A DNA stretch of 64,000 nt. It comes from Bdellovibrionaceae bacterium UBA6502 (GTDB lineage: Bacteria > Bdellovibrionota > Bdellovibrionia > Bdellovibrionales > UBA840). The position numbers were made by a program, and so were the translations under genes. The notes below the pieces were generated by a model that was not told where the DNA came from, searched no databases, and was given only the letters and a program-made list of their open reading frames with translations. This document shows, piece after piece, positions 25,108 through 33,171 of this stretch (the first letter of the stretch is position 1; every line of letters begins with the position of its first letter). The stretch spans positions 7,622 to 71,621 of the forward strand of contig DJMA01000009.1 of the NCBI GenBank assembly GCA_002436415.1, written 5' to 3'.

Positions 25108-26078
25108 TACGAATTGCACTTAGTCTTTTAATTTTGTTTTTAGGAGCTTGCGCTGGAGATGATTCTTTTCAGGGAGAGTTTGATTTAGAATCGCCGACAG
25201 ACTTGGAAACGATCAAGGTGGAAAGCAATAAGAGTTCAGAGGATGAGGTTGAGAAAATCCAGTCCGTTCTAGGCTTAGATGATTTTATTGATTTTGTGGA
25301 CTTGAAATATTCATCTTTAAATTCCCAAAAGGATGCAAAAGCTAGAGACAGCATTTGTTATGGGTTCTCCCTTGCGGAAACTTATCTCGTCCGTGAAGAG
25401 GATGTTTTTTATTCCTATTTTGAACTTGATGGGCAAGGCAATTATGACAGTAATTATACTATGCCAATTAACATCAAAGTGGATTACGAAGAAAAGTATT
25501 CTTGGGTTCAAAGGAAATTAAAGAAACTCTCAGAGTCTTTAACAGGAAAGAAGAACATTGATTCGGGTTTAGGCGTTAGGCAAGACGAAGAAATTGTAGA
25601 GATGATCGATTTTAAGATTGATGCCAATGGATCTGCTCTGGCTTTTGAATGGAATATTCGACCAGAAAAACGTGGGCTCAATCAGATTTTTCTATCGTTC
25701 AATATGATTGATGTAGATGGTGCTCCAGTTCAGCTAGAAATCAGTAAGGTTTTAGTAAGTGGAGATATGTTGCCTGCCTTGCTAAGGATAAAGTCAAAGG
25801 GGAGTTGGAGTGCAAAAACAGTTTCCGTTTACGATGAAAAACTAAGTATAAATTCTAGGAACTACTCTTTTATTCCACTAGGTTCTTGGGCCGAGATCAG
25901 AAATTTACTAATTAATGGTTATGTTGATCTTACTGAGGTAAAAACAGGTGAAGCTTTGCGTTTGCATGTGGACTCTTTTCGAGAGTACAAGCAAGGCTCA
26001 AACTCATCCTTCAAGTTTGGCAAACTCTATACTAGCTTTTGGAATCCATACCCATTTTGCCGACGTAATGCAGATTGA
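25104..26078 (+). CDS. Unknown lipoprotein, partner of the preceding membrane protein
   Basis: 324 residues. Clear lipobox FLGAC (Cys about residue 16) followed by AGDDS. The rest is a soluble, mostly beta-rich domain; Cys residues lie at YGFSLA-preceding SIC and in the last residues (PFCRR). No family recognised. Coupled to the upstream gene by ATGA. A terminator-like hairpin lies 20 bases downstream. Confidence 0.8.
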   Translation: MIRIALSLLILFLGACAGDDSFQGEFDLESPTDLETIKVESNKSSEDEVEKIQSVLGLDDFIDFVDLKYSSLNSQKDAKARDSICYGFSLAETYLVREEDVFYSYFELDGQGNYDSNYTMPINIKVDYEEKYSWVQRKLKKLSESLTGKKNIDSGLGVRQDEEIVEMIDFKIDANGSALAFEWNIRPEKRGLNQIFLSFNMIDVDGAPVQLEISKVLVSGDMLPALLRIKSKGSWSAKTVSVYDEKLSINSRNYSFIPLGSWAEIRNLLINGYVDLTEVKTGEALRLHVDSFREYKQGSNSSFKFGKLYTSFWNPYPFCRRNAD

Positions 26079-26098
26079 ATCAGCAATAACGCACTGCC

Positions 26099-26124
26099 AA
26101 GCCTAGAATCCATATTCTAGGCTT
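26099..26124 (+). terminator. Hairpin after the sigma54-driven pair
   Basis: Perfect 11-base stem AAGCCTAGAAT / ATTCTAGGCTT with a CCAT loop. The T-run after it is weak (TTTAAAATC), so termination is likely but not certain. Confidence 0.65.
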
Positions 26125-26150
26125 TAAAATCATGCTAAGTTATTCCCTCA

Positions 26151-27134
26151 ATGATTCGCAAAAGAAGTTTCTTTTTATTCTTAGTCTTGTTTGCTGCTCT
26201 CGTTTTGCAGTTTTCATTGTTTGCCCCAGATGAACTGGAGGTAAGAAACCCAACTGAGTTTTTACAAGTGGAAGATTGGAACCAAGAGGTTCAACAGTCT
26301 ATGGAGAATATTCTTCTTATAGAATCTGAGGAAGGTAAAAAGGTTTGGGACTTAAGAGCGGTTTCTGCGCAAGCACTTCGCGAGACCAATGCTTGGGCTA
26401 TGGTAGATGTAAAGGCCGTTTTTTATGCCTCAGATGGTGTCGAGTATGAAGTTGCCTCCGGTCTCACAGAGTATGACTCAAGTTCAAAGCGAATGAAGTT
26501 TTCCAATAAAGTGCGGGTGTCCAGTTCTAATAATTATTTTTTCGAAACCGATGAAATTCTTTATGATCCTGATCGAGAAAATTTAGTGGGTAATAAGCCG
26601 GTGAGAATATCAGCCTTTCCAAGCTCATCTAAAAAATACTCTGAGTTCCGCTCGCAAGAAGTCGTGGTAGATTTAAAAACAAACATTGCGCAGTTTTTAG
26701 GGCGTGTGACCTCATCCGATTTAAAAGATGGCAATAGAGAACTAGGCTTAGATACGAACAACTTAATTCTAAATGAGAATGCCAACAAAGCGAGCTTTCC
26801 AAGCCCTGTAAATTTCCATTACGAAGGAATGCTTTTGTCAGGGAAAACGGGAGAAATGCTCTACGACCCAAAAACTAAAAAATTGCAAAAGCTGGAGTTA
26901 GGAGAAGAAGTTAAAGTTGAGTCTGAAAACAAAAAGGCTTTGGCTGGTAAGCTGCTCCTTGAATTTGCAAAAGAACAAATTATACTAGAAGAAGAACCGC
27001 GGTTGATCCAAAAAGAAGATGAGCTGATCGGTAAAAGAATTATATTTCAACAAGCTGGAAAAACTTTAAAAATTGAGGGAGCGAAAGCTTTCTTAAACTC
27101 TTCCAGCGGCGGCCCACAGGTGTTAGATGACTAA
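26151..27134 (+). CDS. LptC-LptA fusion-type LPS transport protein
   Basis: 327 residues. One N-terminal membrane anchor (FFLFLVLFAALVLQFSLFA, 6-24), then an LptC-type beta-jellyroll (about 40-190: VWDLRAVSAQALRETNAWAMVDVKAVFY, FFETDEILYDPDRENLVG, DLKTNIAQFLGRV) and a further OstA/LptA-like jellyroll (about 195-325: LDTNNLILNENANKASFPSPVNF, LLSGKTGEMLYDPKTKKLQKLEL, VKVESENKKALAGKLL). LptC (~190 residues) and LptA (~180) are normally separate; here one chain covers both, and no lptA follows. It overlaps lptB by 8 bases. A long LptC with a tandem jellyroll is the alternative reading. Confidence 0.8.
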   Translation: MIRKRSFFLFLVLFAALVLQFSLFAPDELEVRNPTEFLQVEDWNQEVQQSMENILLIESEEGKKVWDLRAVSAQALRETNAWAMVDVKAVFYASDGVEYEVASGLTEYDSSSKRMKFSNKVRVSSSNNYFFETDEILYDPDRENLVGNKPVRISAFPSSSKKYSEFRSQEVVVDLKTNIAQFLGRVTSSDLKDGNRELGLDTNNLILNENANKASFPSPVNFHYEGMLLSGKTGEMLYDPKTKKLQKLELGEEVKVESENKKALAGKLLLEFAKEQIILEEEPRLIQKEDELIGKRIIFQQAGKTLKIEGAKAFLNSSSGGPQVLDD

Positions 27135-27849
27135 GTTAGTAGCGGAAGGCTTAAAAAAATCTTACAAAGGAAAGAGCGTTGTAAAAAACGTCGGTCTTGA
27201 AGTGGACGCTGGTCAGGTTGTGGGCTTACTTGGGCCCAATGGTGCCGGTAAAACCACAAGCTTCTATATGGTGGTTGGAATCATTCAACCGGATGCTGGA
27301 AAAGTAGAAATTAACGGTAAAGACATTACCAATATGCCAATGTACCAAAGAGCGCAAAATGGATTGGGCTATTTGCCACAAGAAGCTAGTATTTTTAGAA
27401 AGCTAACTGTGGAAGACAATATTAAAGTAGCCTTAGAGGCTCAAGGTTATTCAGGCCAACAAAAACAAGAAAAGCTTGAGTCGCTACTTTCAGAGTTTGG
27501 GATGTCTAATAAAGCAAAGAGCTATGGTTATATGCTTTCAGGTGGAGAGAGAAGGCGAGTTGAGATTGCTAGATCTTTGGCCTGTGAGCCTAAATATTTA
27601 CTTCTTGATGAGCCTTTTGCTGGAATTGACCCAATTGCAGTGGGAGATATTCAAGAAATTATCCGTCATCTTACCACCAAAGGTATAGGAATTCTAATTA
27701 CAGACCATAATGTACGAGAAACATTGGGGATTTGTAATCATGCATATATACTAAAGGAAGGAAATATTCAGGTAGGTGGTAGTCCAGAAGAGATTGCAAA
27801 CTCCGAAGTGGCCCGCAAATTTTACCTTGGTGAAAACTTCCGACTATAA
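27127..27849 (+). CDS. lptB: LPS export ABC transporter ATPase
   Basis: Cytoplasmic ATPase powering LPS extraction from the inner membrane. Walker A GPNGAGKTTS, Q-loop GYLPQEASIFRKL (the LptB-specific form), signature LSGGERRRVEIAR, Walker B LLLDEPFAGIDP, H-loop ITDHNVRETL. 240 residues, family length. Overlaps the LptC-LptA gene and precedes rpoN by 11 bases, the conserved lptCAB-rpoN-hpf order. Confidence 0.97.
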   Translation: MTKLVAEGLKKSYKGKSVVKNVGLEVDAGQVVGLLGPNGAGKTTSFYMVVGIIQPDAGKVEINGKDITNMPMYQRAQNGLGYLPQEASIFRKLTVEDNIKVALEAQGYSGQQKQEKLESLLSEFGMSNKAKSYGYMLSGGERRRVEIARSLACEPKYLLLDEPFAGIDPIAVGDIQEIIRHLTTKGIGILITDHNVRETLGICNHAYILKEGNIQVGGSPEEIANSEVARKFYLGENFRL

Positions 27850-27860
27850 GGATTACTGCT

Positions 27861-29306
27861 ATGTCGATGAAAATGAAAATGAGTTTAAAGCTTTCCCAGC
27901 AATTACGGATGACTCCGCAACTGCAGCAGGCGATTAAACTCCTCCAGTTATCTCGACTAGAATTAGAGAGTATGGTGCAAAAAGAGATGGAAGAAAATCC
28001 CATCTTAGAAGAAGTGCATGAAGTGATGGAAGACGATGGTAATTTTGAGAACTCGTCAAAAGACCAGCTTCAAGGCCAAGAGAACACCAAAGAAACTCAA
28101 GATATGCAAGATCCCAAAAAACAAGATGAGTTTGAATGGGAAAACTACGTAGAAGAAAATCCAATGCCAGGGCAAATGACTAATTTTGCTGGTAACAACG
28201 AAGAAATTAATAATTACGAAAATATTTTTTCTAGCCAACAAACTCTTTACGATCACTTAATGTGGCAGCTTGGTTTGTCAGGTTTTAATGACGAAGAAAA
28301 AGAGTTAGGTGCAATTTTAATTGGTTATATCGAAGATGATGGCTACTTAAAAACACCGATTGTTCAAATTGCTGAAGACGAAGAAGTGGATGCGACTGAG
28401 TTGGAAGAGATGATTCCTTTTCTTCAAGAGTTTGACCCTCCAGGGGTTTTTGCTCGTGATTTAAAAGAATGTCTATTGATACAAGCGAAGCATTTGCAAG
28501 AAGACACCCACGAGTTGGTGGCAATGATCGAAACGCAAATGAGCAATCTAGAAAAAAAGAACTACCCGGCAATAGCAAAAGAAATGAATCTCGAGTTAGA
28601 AGAAGTGGTAGAGATTTCTAAAATCATCCATAGTATGGAGCCTAAGCCAGGTCGTGCATTTAACTCGACGGAAACTCATTACGTAACTCCAGATGTTTAC
28701 GTTTATCCTGTTGGTGATGAGTATGTGGTTTCTTTAAATGAGGATGGCTTACCAAGATTGAAAGTGTCTAATTTTTATAAAAACGTACTTCAAGATGGTG
28801 GAACGAATGATTCAACCCAAGAATACATTCAAGATAAGCTTCGCTCTGCTGTTTGGTTGATTAAGTCCATTCATCAAAGACAAAGAACCATTTATAAAGT
28901 GGCGGAAAGTATCGTTAAACACCAACGTGATTTCTTTGATAAAGGTCCAAAGTTCATTAAGCCGATGATTCTAAAAGACATCGCAAATGACATTGAAATG
29001 CATGAGTCCACGGTCAGTCGTGTAACTACTGCTAAGTATATGCATACTCCTCGAGGAATTTTTGAGTTAAAGCACTTTTTTAATTCCGGGATTTCTAAAA
29101 CCGATGGAGATTCTTTGGCGTCTGAGTCTGTAAAGGTTAAGATCAAAGAGTTGGTCGATGGCGAAGATTCAAAGTCACCATTATCAGATCAAAAGTTAGT
29201 AGATCTTTTAAAGAAAGACGGAATCAAGATCGCAAGAAGAACGGTTGCAAAGTATCGTGATGCGCTTGGGATTTTACCTTCTTCAAAGCGTAAAAAATAT
29301 TTCTAA
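27861..29306 (+). CDS. rpoN: RNA polymerase sigma54 factor
   Basis: 481 residues. Region I (1-50) is the glutamine/leucine-rich activator-interaction part (LSQQLRMTPQLQQAIKLLQLS, MEENPILEE). An acidic region II follows, then the core-binding domain, a helix-turn-helix (NDIEMHESTVSRVTTAKYM), and the RpoN box ARRTVAKYRDALGI near the C-terminus that contacts the -24 element. Complete. Expected partners in this window are the FHA-type activator (4268-5548) and the promoter at 23707. Confidence 0.98.
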   Translation: MSMKMKMSLKLSQQLRMTPQLQQAIKLLQLSRLELESMVQKEMEENPILEEVHEVMEDDGNFENSSKDQLQGQENTKETQDMQDPKKQDEFEWENYVEENPMPGQMTNFAGNNEEINNYENIFSSQQTLYDHLMWQLGLSGFNDEEKELGAILIGYIEDDGYLKTPIVQIAEDEEVDATELEEMIPFLQEFDPPGVFARDLKECLLIQAKHLQEDTHELVAMIETQMSNLEKKNYPAIAKEMNLELEEVVEISKIIHSMEPKPGRAFNSTETHYVTPDVYVYPVGDEYVVSLNEDGLPRLKVSNFYKNVLQDGGTNDSTQEYIQDKLRSAVWLIKSIHQRQRTIYKVAESIVKHQRDFFDKGPKFIKPMILKDIANDIEMHESTVSRVTTAKYMHTPRGIFELKHFFNSGISKTDGDSLASESVKVKIKELVDGEDSKSPLSDQKLVDLLKKDGIKIARRTVAKYRDALGILPSSKRKKYF

Positions 29307-29307
29307 T

Positions 29308-30732
29308 TCATTCTTTTGCTTTAAGACTCATGGGCAAAATGATGCGAAAGCAAGTATTGCCTTTGTAGTTTTGGTATTGTATTTCGCCGTCAAAGGCGTT
29401 TAAGATTCCTCTTGCTTCACTCAGACCTAACCCAGCACCGGCACCAATTTCTCTGGTGGTAAAGAAGGGTTGGAAGATTTTCTCAACAATTTCATAATCA
29501 ATTCCTCTTCCTGAATCAATCACATCTATAAACGCGACGAAGCCATCGTTTGAAATTTGAATTTTTACCCAAGGAAAGTCAGTTTCTCTCGCAGCCATTA
29601 GAGAGTTTCTCAGTACCTGGATAAAAACTTTCGTCATGCTAAAAGGGTCTATTTTTAAGTTAGCATCATCTCCTGTTATCTGTAGATCAATGCTTCTTCT
29701 GATTTCAAAGGGAATCAAAGTCATACTTTGTCGGATGCATGATTTTACTCTTGTTTCCATTTCAGGAGACCTTTCCGAAGAGCTAAAATTCAATAACTGA
29801 TCAATGAGTTCCTGGATTTTGCGAGCGTGTAATGTGATTTTTTTAAGTCGAGTTTGATTGGTTTCTGACAATTGATTGAAGTGTGGGTCTTTGATGGTTT
29901 GCTCAATACTACCGGTAATCATAAAAAGGGGATTGTTGATTTCGTGGGCGATTCCACCTGCCATTTCTCCCAAAGCCCTTTCTTTCGCTGTTTGCGATTG
30001 CTGCATTTGCAGTTTGGTGAGTTTCTCGTTGGAGTCTTTTATTTCTATTAGCTTTTCTTTGCGATACTTCTCAAACATATGCATTAAGCCTAAGGTAAAT
30101 AGGCATATCATTGGCACATCTACTGCGTAGGTTATGATTGGAAACTTTCCAAGTGATTTTAGGCTTTCTGCGTGGTTACTTAATCGAGAAAAATACACCA
30201 AGATAGAGCTTACAATGGTAATAAAACCAATGATCAATCCAGCTTTAATGCCTGAAATTAAAGTTGTAAAAATACAAACTAAAGGTAGATAAAAGAGGGT
30301 TCCAGTAAAAGGTTTCGGGTGAACATAAGCTAAGCCTGCCAAAGCAATACTAATAGAAATTCCAATTAGAAGTCCTGTAGCATTAACATCTCTTGTGATT
30401 TTCAAAAGCTTTGGAGTTAATAGTAAAACGAAATTTATAAATATTGCTATGATGCCGTCAAAAACAGGGAATGTCTGGTTTATCAAACTGTTTAAGCTGA
30501 TTGAAAGAGCGCTGACAAAAATAATGATTGGAATTACATTTAAAAGTGATTTTGCTCTGATGTATTCATCTGTATATAGGTCGGTTTCTCGAAAAGGATT
30601 TTGCCGATCTAGGAATGCATAATAGTTTTTTAGAAAAGTTCTCAGTTTCTTTTTCATTATCAATAAAGTATCGGTTGGATGAGTTAAAACATATTCAAGT
30701 GAGTAAAAATTAATGGGAAATTTAAAATCCAA
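29308..30732 (-). CDS. Polytopic membrane histidine kinase
   Basis: 474 residues. About six membrane spans in the first 225 (VIPIIIFVSALSISL, IAIFINFVLLLTP, GLLIGISISIALAGLAY, LVCIFTTLISGIKAGLIIGF, PMICLFTLGLMHMF), no recognisable extracellular sensor, then a coiled coil, the H-box GGIAHEINNPL, N-box VLRNSLMAA, G1 IDSGRGID and G2 GAGLGLSEARGI. No receiver domain and no adjacent response regulator, so an orphan kinase. The start is uncertain: TTG at 30732 or ATG at 30657; neither has a good ribosome-binding site. It ends 1 base past the rpoN stop, convergent with it. Confidence 0.9.
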   Translation of the reverse strand: MDFKFPINFYSLEYVLTHPTDTLLIMKKKLRTFLKNYYAFLDRQNPFRETDLYTDEYIRAKSLLNVIPIIIFVSALSISLNSLINQTFPVFDGIIAIFINFVLLLTPKLLKITRDVNATGLLIGISISIALAGLAYVHPKPFTGTLFYLPLVCIFTTLISGIKAGLIIGFITIVSSILVYFSRLSNHAESLKSLGKFPIITYAVDVPMICLFTLGLMHMFEKYRKEKLIEIKDSNEKLTKLQMQQSQTAKERALGEMAGGIAHEINNPLFMITGSIEQTIKDPHFNQLSETNQTRLKKITLHARKIQELIDQLLNFSSSERSPEMETRVKSCIRQSMTLIPFEIRRSIDLQITGDDANLKIDPFSMTKVFIQVLRNSLMAARETDFPWVKIQISNDGFVAFIDVIDSGRGIDYEIVEKIFQPFFTTREIGAGAGLGLSEARGILNAFDGEIQYQNYKGNTCFRIILPMSLKAKE

Positions 30733-30805
30733 GAGTCAGTCTGGTCTCAAAATGAGACGGAATTGAAACGCGCCAATAAAACTTCTGTAGTTCCTGAGAA
30801 AAGAC

Positions 30806-30832
30806 TTAGTTTTTGATGGGGCAAGCCGATAA
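30806..30832 (+). promoter_or_regulatory. Predicted sigma28 promoter of hpf
   Basis: TTAG, 15 bases, GCCGATAA: the -10 octamer is an exact match to the E. coli FliA consensus. The extended -35 reads TTAGTTTT. It leaves a leader of about 20 bases with a GGGAGG ribosome-binding site. Confidence 0.72.
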
Positions 30833-30860
30833 GGACTAAAGCCTAGGGAGGTAAAATCGC

Positions 30861-31250
30861 ATGAAATTTGATTTAGTCTTCAATCATGTTAAGAAATCAG
30901 AAAAATTAAAACAATACGCTGGAGAGAAACTGGATAAGCTTCAAAAATTTGAACTGAAACCCTTTTCTATTCAATTTATTTTCTCAGAAGAAAAGAAGCA
31001 AAAATATGCAGAGCTTGTAATCAATGGTAAAAATAAACGTTGGGTAGCGAAGGGATATGGGCAGAATCTTTATCAAGCTGTGGACCAATGCATTCATAGA
31101 ATGTCTGCTCAGTTAAAGAAAAATAAAGATAAATTGCAGAAACATAAAAAACCACAATTGAGTGGAACACATGCACTTGAATGTCTAAATGACCAATTAG
31201 AGTACGATTACTCTAAGATTAAAGGCGCAAGTGGCCAAAAGGCTGCTTAA
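30861..31250 (+). CDS. hpf: Ribosome hibernation promoting factor, short form
   Basis: 129 residues; the RaiA/HPF beta-alpha-beta fold occupies about 1-100 (FNHVKKSEKLKQYAGEKLDKLQKF, FSEEKKQKYAELVINGK, LYQAVDQCIHRMSAQLKKNKDKLQKHK), followed by ~30 residues not matching the long-form dimerisation domain. It binds the decoding centre of idle ribosomes. GGGAGG lies before the ATG. It has its own sigma28-like promoter rather than relying on the lptB-rpoN unit, from which a reversed kinase gene separates it. Confidence 0.93.
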   Translation: MKFDLVFNHVKKSEKLKQYAGEKLDKLQKFELKPFSIQFIFSEEKKQKYAELVINGKNKRWVAKGYGQNLYQAVDQCIHRMSAQLKKNKDKLQKHKKPQLSGTHALECLNDQLEYDYSKIKGASGQKAA

Positions 31251-31285
31251 AAGGCCCTTTTGCTTGTGAATACAATTGACGCTCT

Positions 31286-31330
31286 AAAATGCCTCTGATA
31301 CCGTGCCGGGATGCGGAATGGAGGCATTTT
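31286..31330 (+). promoter_or_regulatory. Structured metK leader that hides the ribosome-binding site
   Basis: A perfect 10-base stem AAAATGCCTC / GAGGCATTTT encloses a 25-base loop rich in GCCGGGATGCGG. The right arm contains the GGAGG that must serve the metK ATG at 31334, and it is followed by TTTT TTT, so the stem could block translation, end transcription, or both. A -10-like TACAAT at 31271-31276 would start the RNA just before the stem. The placement before metK suggests feedback by S-adenosylmethionine, but I do not recognise a known riboswitch class. Confidence 0.6.
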
Positions 31331-31333
31331 TTT

Positions 31334-32485
31334 ATGAAAAATTATATTTTTACAAGTGAGTCCGTGTCTGAAGGACATCCTGATAAAATGGCAGATCAAA
31401 TCTCAGATTCTATCTTAGATGCAATCCTAGAGAACGATCCAAAAGCTCGTGTAGCCTGTGAAACTATGATCACAACAGGTATGGCGGTTATCGCTGGTGA
31501 GATTTCAACAAACACTTATGTTGATATGCCAACCATCGTTAGAAATACAATCAAAGAAATCGGATATGATTCTTCTGATAAAGGTTTCGATTACCAAACT
31601 TGTGCCGTTATGTCTTCCATTGATCAACAGTCTCCTGATATTGCGATGGGTGTTGATATTTCTGACACAAAAGAGCAAGGTGCTGGTGACCAAGGGATTA
31701 TGTTTGGTTACGCTGTTAATGAAACTCCAGAGCAAATGCCTCTTACAATTTCTTTATCTCATAAATTGGTAAGAAATCTTTCTGAGTTAAGAAAATCTAG
31801 AAAATTAGATTTCTTACGCCCAGATGCAAAGAGCCAAGTTTCTATTGAGTATGTTGATGGACAACCAAAGAGAATCGATGCAGTAGTTCTTTCTACGCAA
31901 CATTCTGAGGAAGTAAGCTTAAGCCAACTTCAAGAAGCGGTTATGGAAGAGTGTATTAAGAAAACACTTCCTGCTGAGTGGTTAGATGACAAAACAAAAT
32001 TCCATATCAACCCAACAGGACGTTTCGTTTTAGGTGGTCCTTTGGCTGACTGTGGTTTAACTGGACGTAAAATTATTGTAGATACTTACGGTGGACATGG
32101 TGCACACGGTGGTGGAGCTTTCTCTGGAAAAGACCCATCAAAAGTGGATCGCTCAGCTGCTTATGCTGCTCGTCACGTAGCCAAGAACGTTGTAGCTGCT
32201 GGTCTTGCTGATAAAGCATTGGTGCAGTTGGCTTATGCAATTGGTGTAGCACAGCCAGTAAGTGTTTTAGTAAATACATATGGAACTGAAAAAGTAGACG
32301 TAGAAAAAATCGAAGCTGCTGTTCGTAGAACTTGGGATCTTCGCCCGGCTGCGATCGTTGAGCAATTCGACCTACTAAAACCAAGATATCGTCAAACTGC
32401 TGCTTACGGTCACTTCGGTCGTGAGGAAGAGGCTTTTACTTGGGAGAAAGCAGATAAGGTTGAGGCTTTGAAGGCTAGTCTTTAA
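31334..32485 (+). CDS. metK: S-adenosylmethionine synthetase
   Basis: Makes S-adenosylmethionine from methionine and ATP. Complete at 383 residues with the hallmark motifs TSESVSEGHPDKMADQIS, GAGDQGIMFGYA, GGPLADCGLTGRKIIVDTYGG and GGGAFSGKDPSKVDRSAAY. The ATG at 31334 fits the family N-terminus exactly; an in-frame ATG at 31289 lies within the leader stem and is not used. Downstream lies the repeat-rich region. Confidence 0.98.
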   Translation: MKNYIFTSESVSEGHPDKMADQISDSILDAILENDPKARVACETMITTGMAVIAGEISTNTYVDMPTIVRNTIKEIGYDSSDKGFDYQTCAVMSSIDQQSPDIAMGVDISDTKEQGAGDQGIMFGYAVNETPEQMPLTISLSHKLVRNLSELRKSRKLDFLRPDAKSQVSIEYVDGQPKRIDAVVLSTQHSEEVSLSQLQEAVMEECIKKTLPAEWLDDKTKFHINPTGRFVLGGPLADCGLTGRKIIVDTYGGHGAHGGGAFSGKDPSKVDRSAAYAARHVAKNVVAAGLADKALVQLAYAIGVAQPVSVLVNTYGTEKVDVEKIEAAVRRTWDLRPAAIVEQFDLLKPRYRQTAAYGHFGREEEAFTWEKADKVEALKASL

Positions 32486-32586
32486 TTTGTTTTTTTACAT
32501 TTTAGTTTTTAAAGAAGGGGTCTCTTTGGGATCTCTTTTTTTTTTTTTTTGCCTTCGGCTGGGGAGTGTTGATCTTGGATTTTTTT

Positions 32587-32650
32587 AACTCCTCGGTTTG
32601 GTTCTTCGAATGAGCCGGCCTTCTTAGGCAAAAGTAATTTTCTTAGACGC
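32587..32650 (+). repeat. Dispersed intergenic repeat, copy C (short, diverged)
   Basis: AACTCCTCGGTTTGG, TTCGAATGAGCCGGCC and TTCTTAGGCAAAAGT match the head of copy A, then similarity fades. Confidence 0.75.
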
Positions 32651-32700
32651 TTTTTTGGCCTTCGGCTGGGATTTGTTTGTATTTTTATTGTAATGTCTTT

Positions 32701-32990
32701 TTACTCCTCGGTTTTGATCTTTGAATGAGCCGGCCTTCTGAAACAAAAGTGTTTTGCTCAGACACGTTTCCGGTTATACGCCTGCGGCTTCTTCCCTCAC
32801 ATCCATGTTACTCGTTTTGGATCTTCCTGATCCAAAAAGGTCTGATCAAAACACTTTTGTTTCATACGGCCTCTTTCTCATTTCTTTTTATCTAAATCTC
32901 GTCGTCTTTTTTTTGTTTTTGCTGGCGCGGGTGGTGTTGGGCGGCTTTGCCGCCGTTGGCTGTTTGAGGCTTTTGCCTCAAAGGTGCTTT
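32701..32990 (+). repeat. Dispersed intergenic repeat, copy B, carrying a MITE-like insertion
   Basis: Head (32701-32760) and tail (32877-32990) match copy A closely, including hairpins GGCGGC/GCCGCC (32940-32954) and TTTGAGGC/GCCTCAAA (32963-32982). Between them lie about 116 bases absent from copy A, bounded by CTCA on both sides. Confidence 0.82.
32732..32871. repeat. Near-perfect 32-base inverted repeat inside copy B
   Basis: Arms 32732-32763 and 32840-32871 match at 29 of 32 positions. The 76-base interior contains its own hairpin TTTTGGATC / GATCCAAAA. The whole would fold as a long cruciform or be a miniature non-coding element. Confidence 0.85.
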
Positions 32991-33171
32991 TGTTTTTTTG
33001 GGGCTTGTTGTGGTTGCTTATTTTTTGGTCATGGGGGATTGGTTTTTTGGGGGAGTTTTGTTTTGCTGGGGGCTTTGGTGTGTATTTTCTTAGGCTTAAT
33101 GGAGCTGTGGGTGATTCTGTTTGGTGCTGGATTTTTGATGTGGTAAAACCAGGGTTCGGAGAAACTGACTG

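Larger units (their letters stand above)
32486..33171. other. Repeat-rich intergenic region between metK and lepA
   Basis: No credible gene. Contents: a T12 run (32530-32550); two GCCTTCGGCTGGG segments (32551 and 32658); repeat copy C (32587-32650); repeat copy B (32701-32990) with its 32-base inverted repeat insertion; then a T/G-rich stretch to the lepA start. Reading frames here (130 and 168 codons) have repeat-like, Gly/Phe- or Lys-rich composition and overlap hairpins. Confidence 0.7.

Noticed and set aside
31289..31333. In-frame ATG upstream of metK giving 15 more residues
   Set aside because: It lies within the leader stem and extends the protein beyond the conserved family N-terminus.
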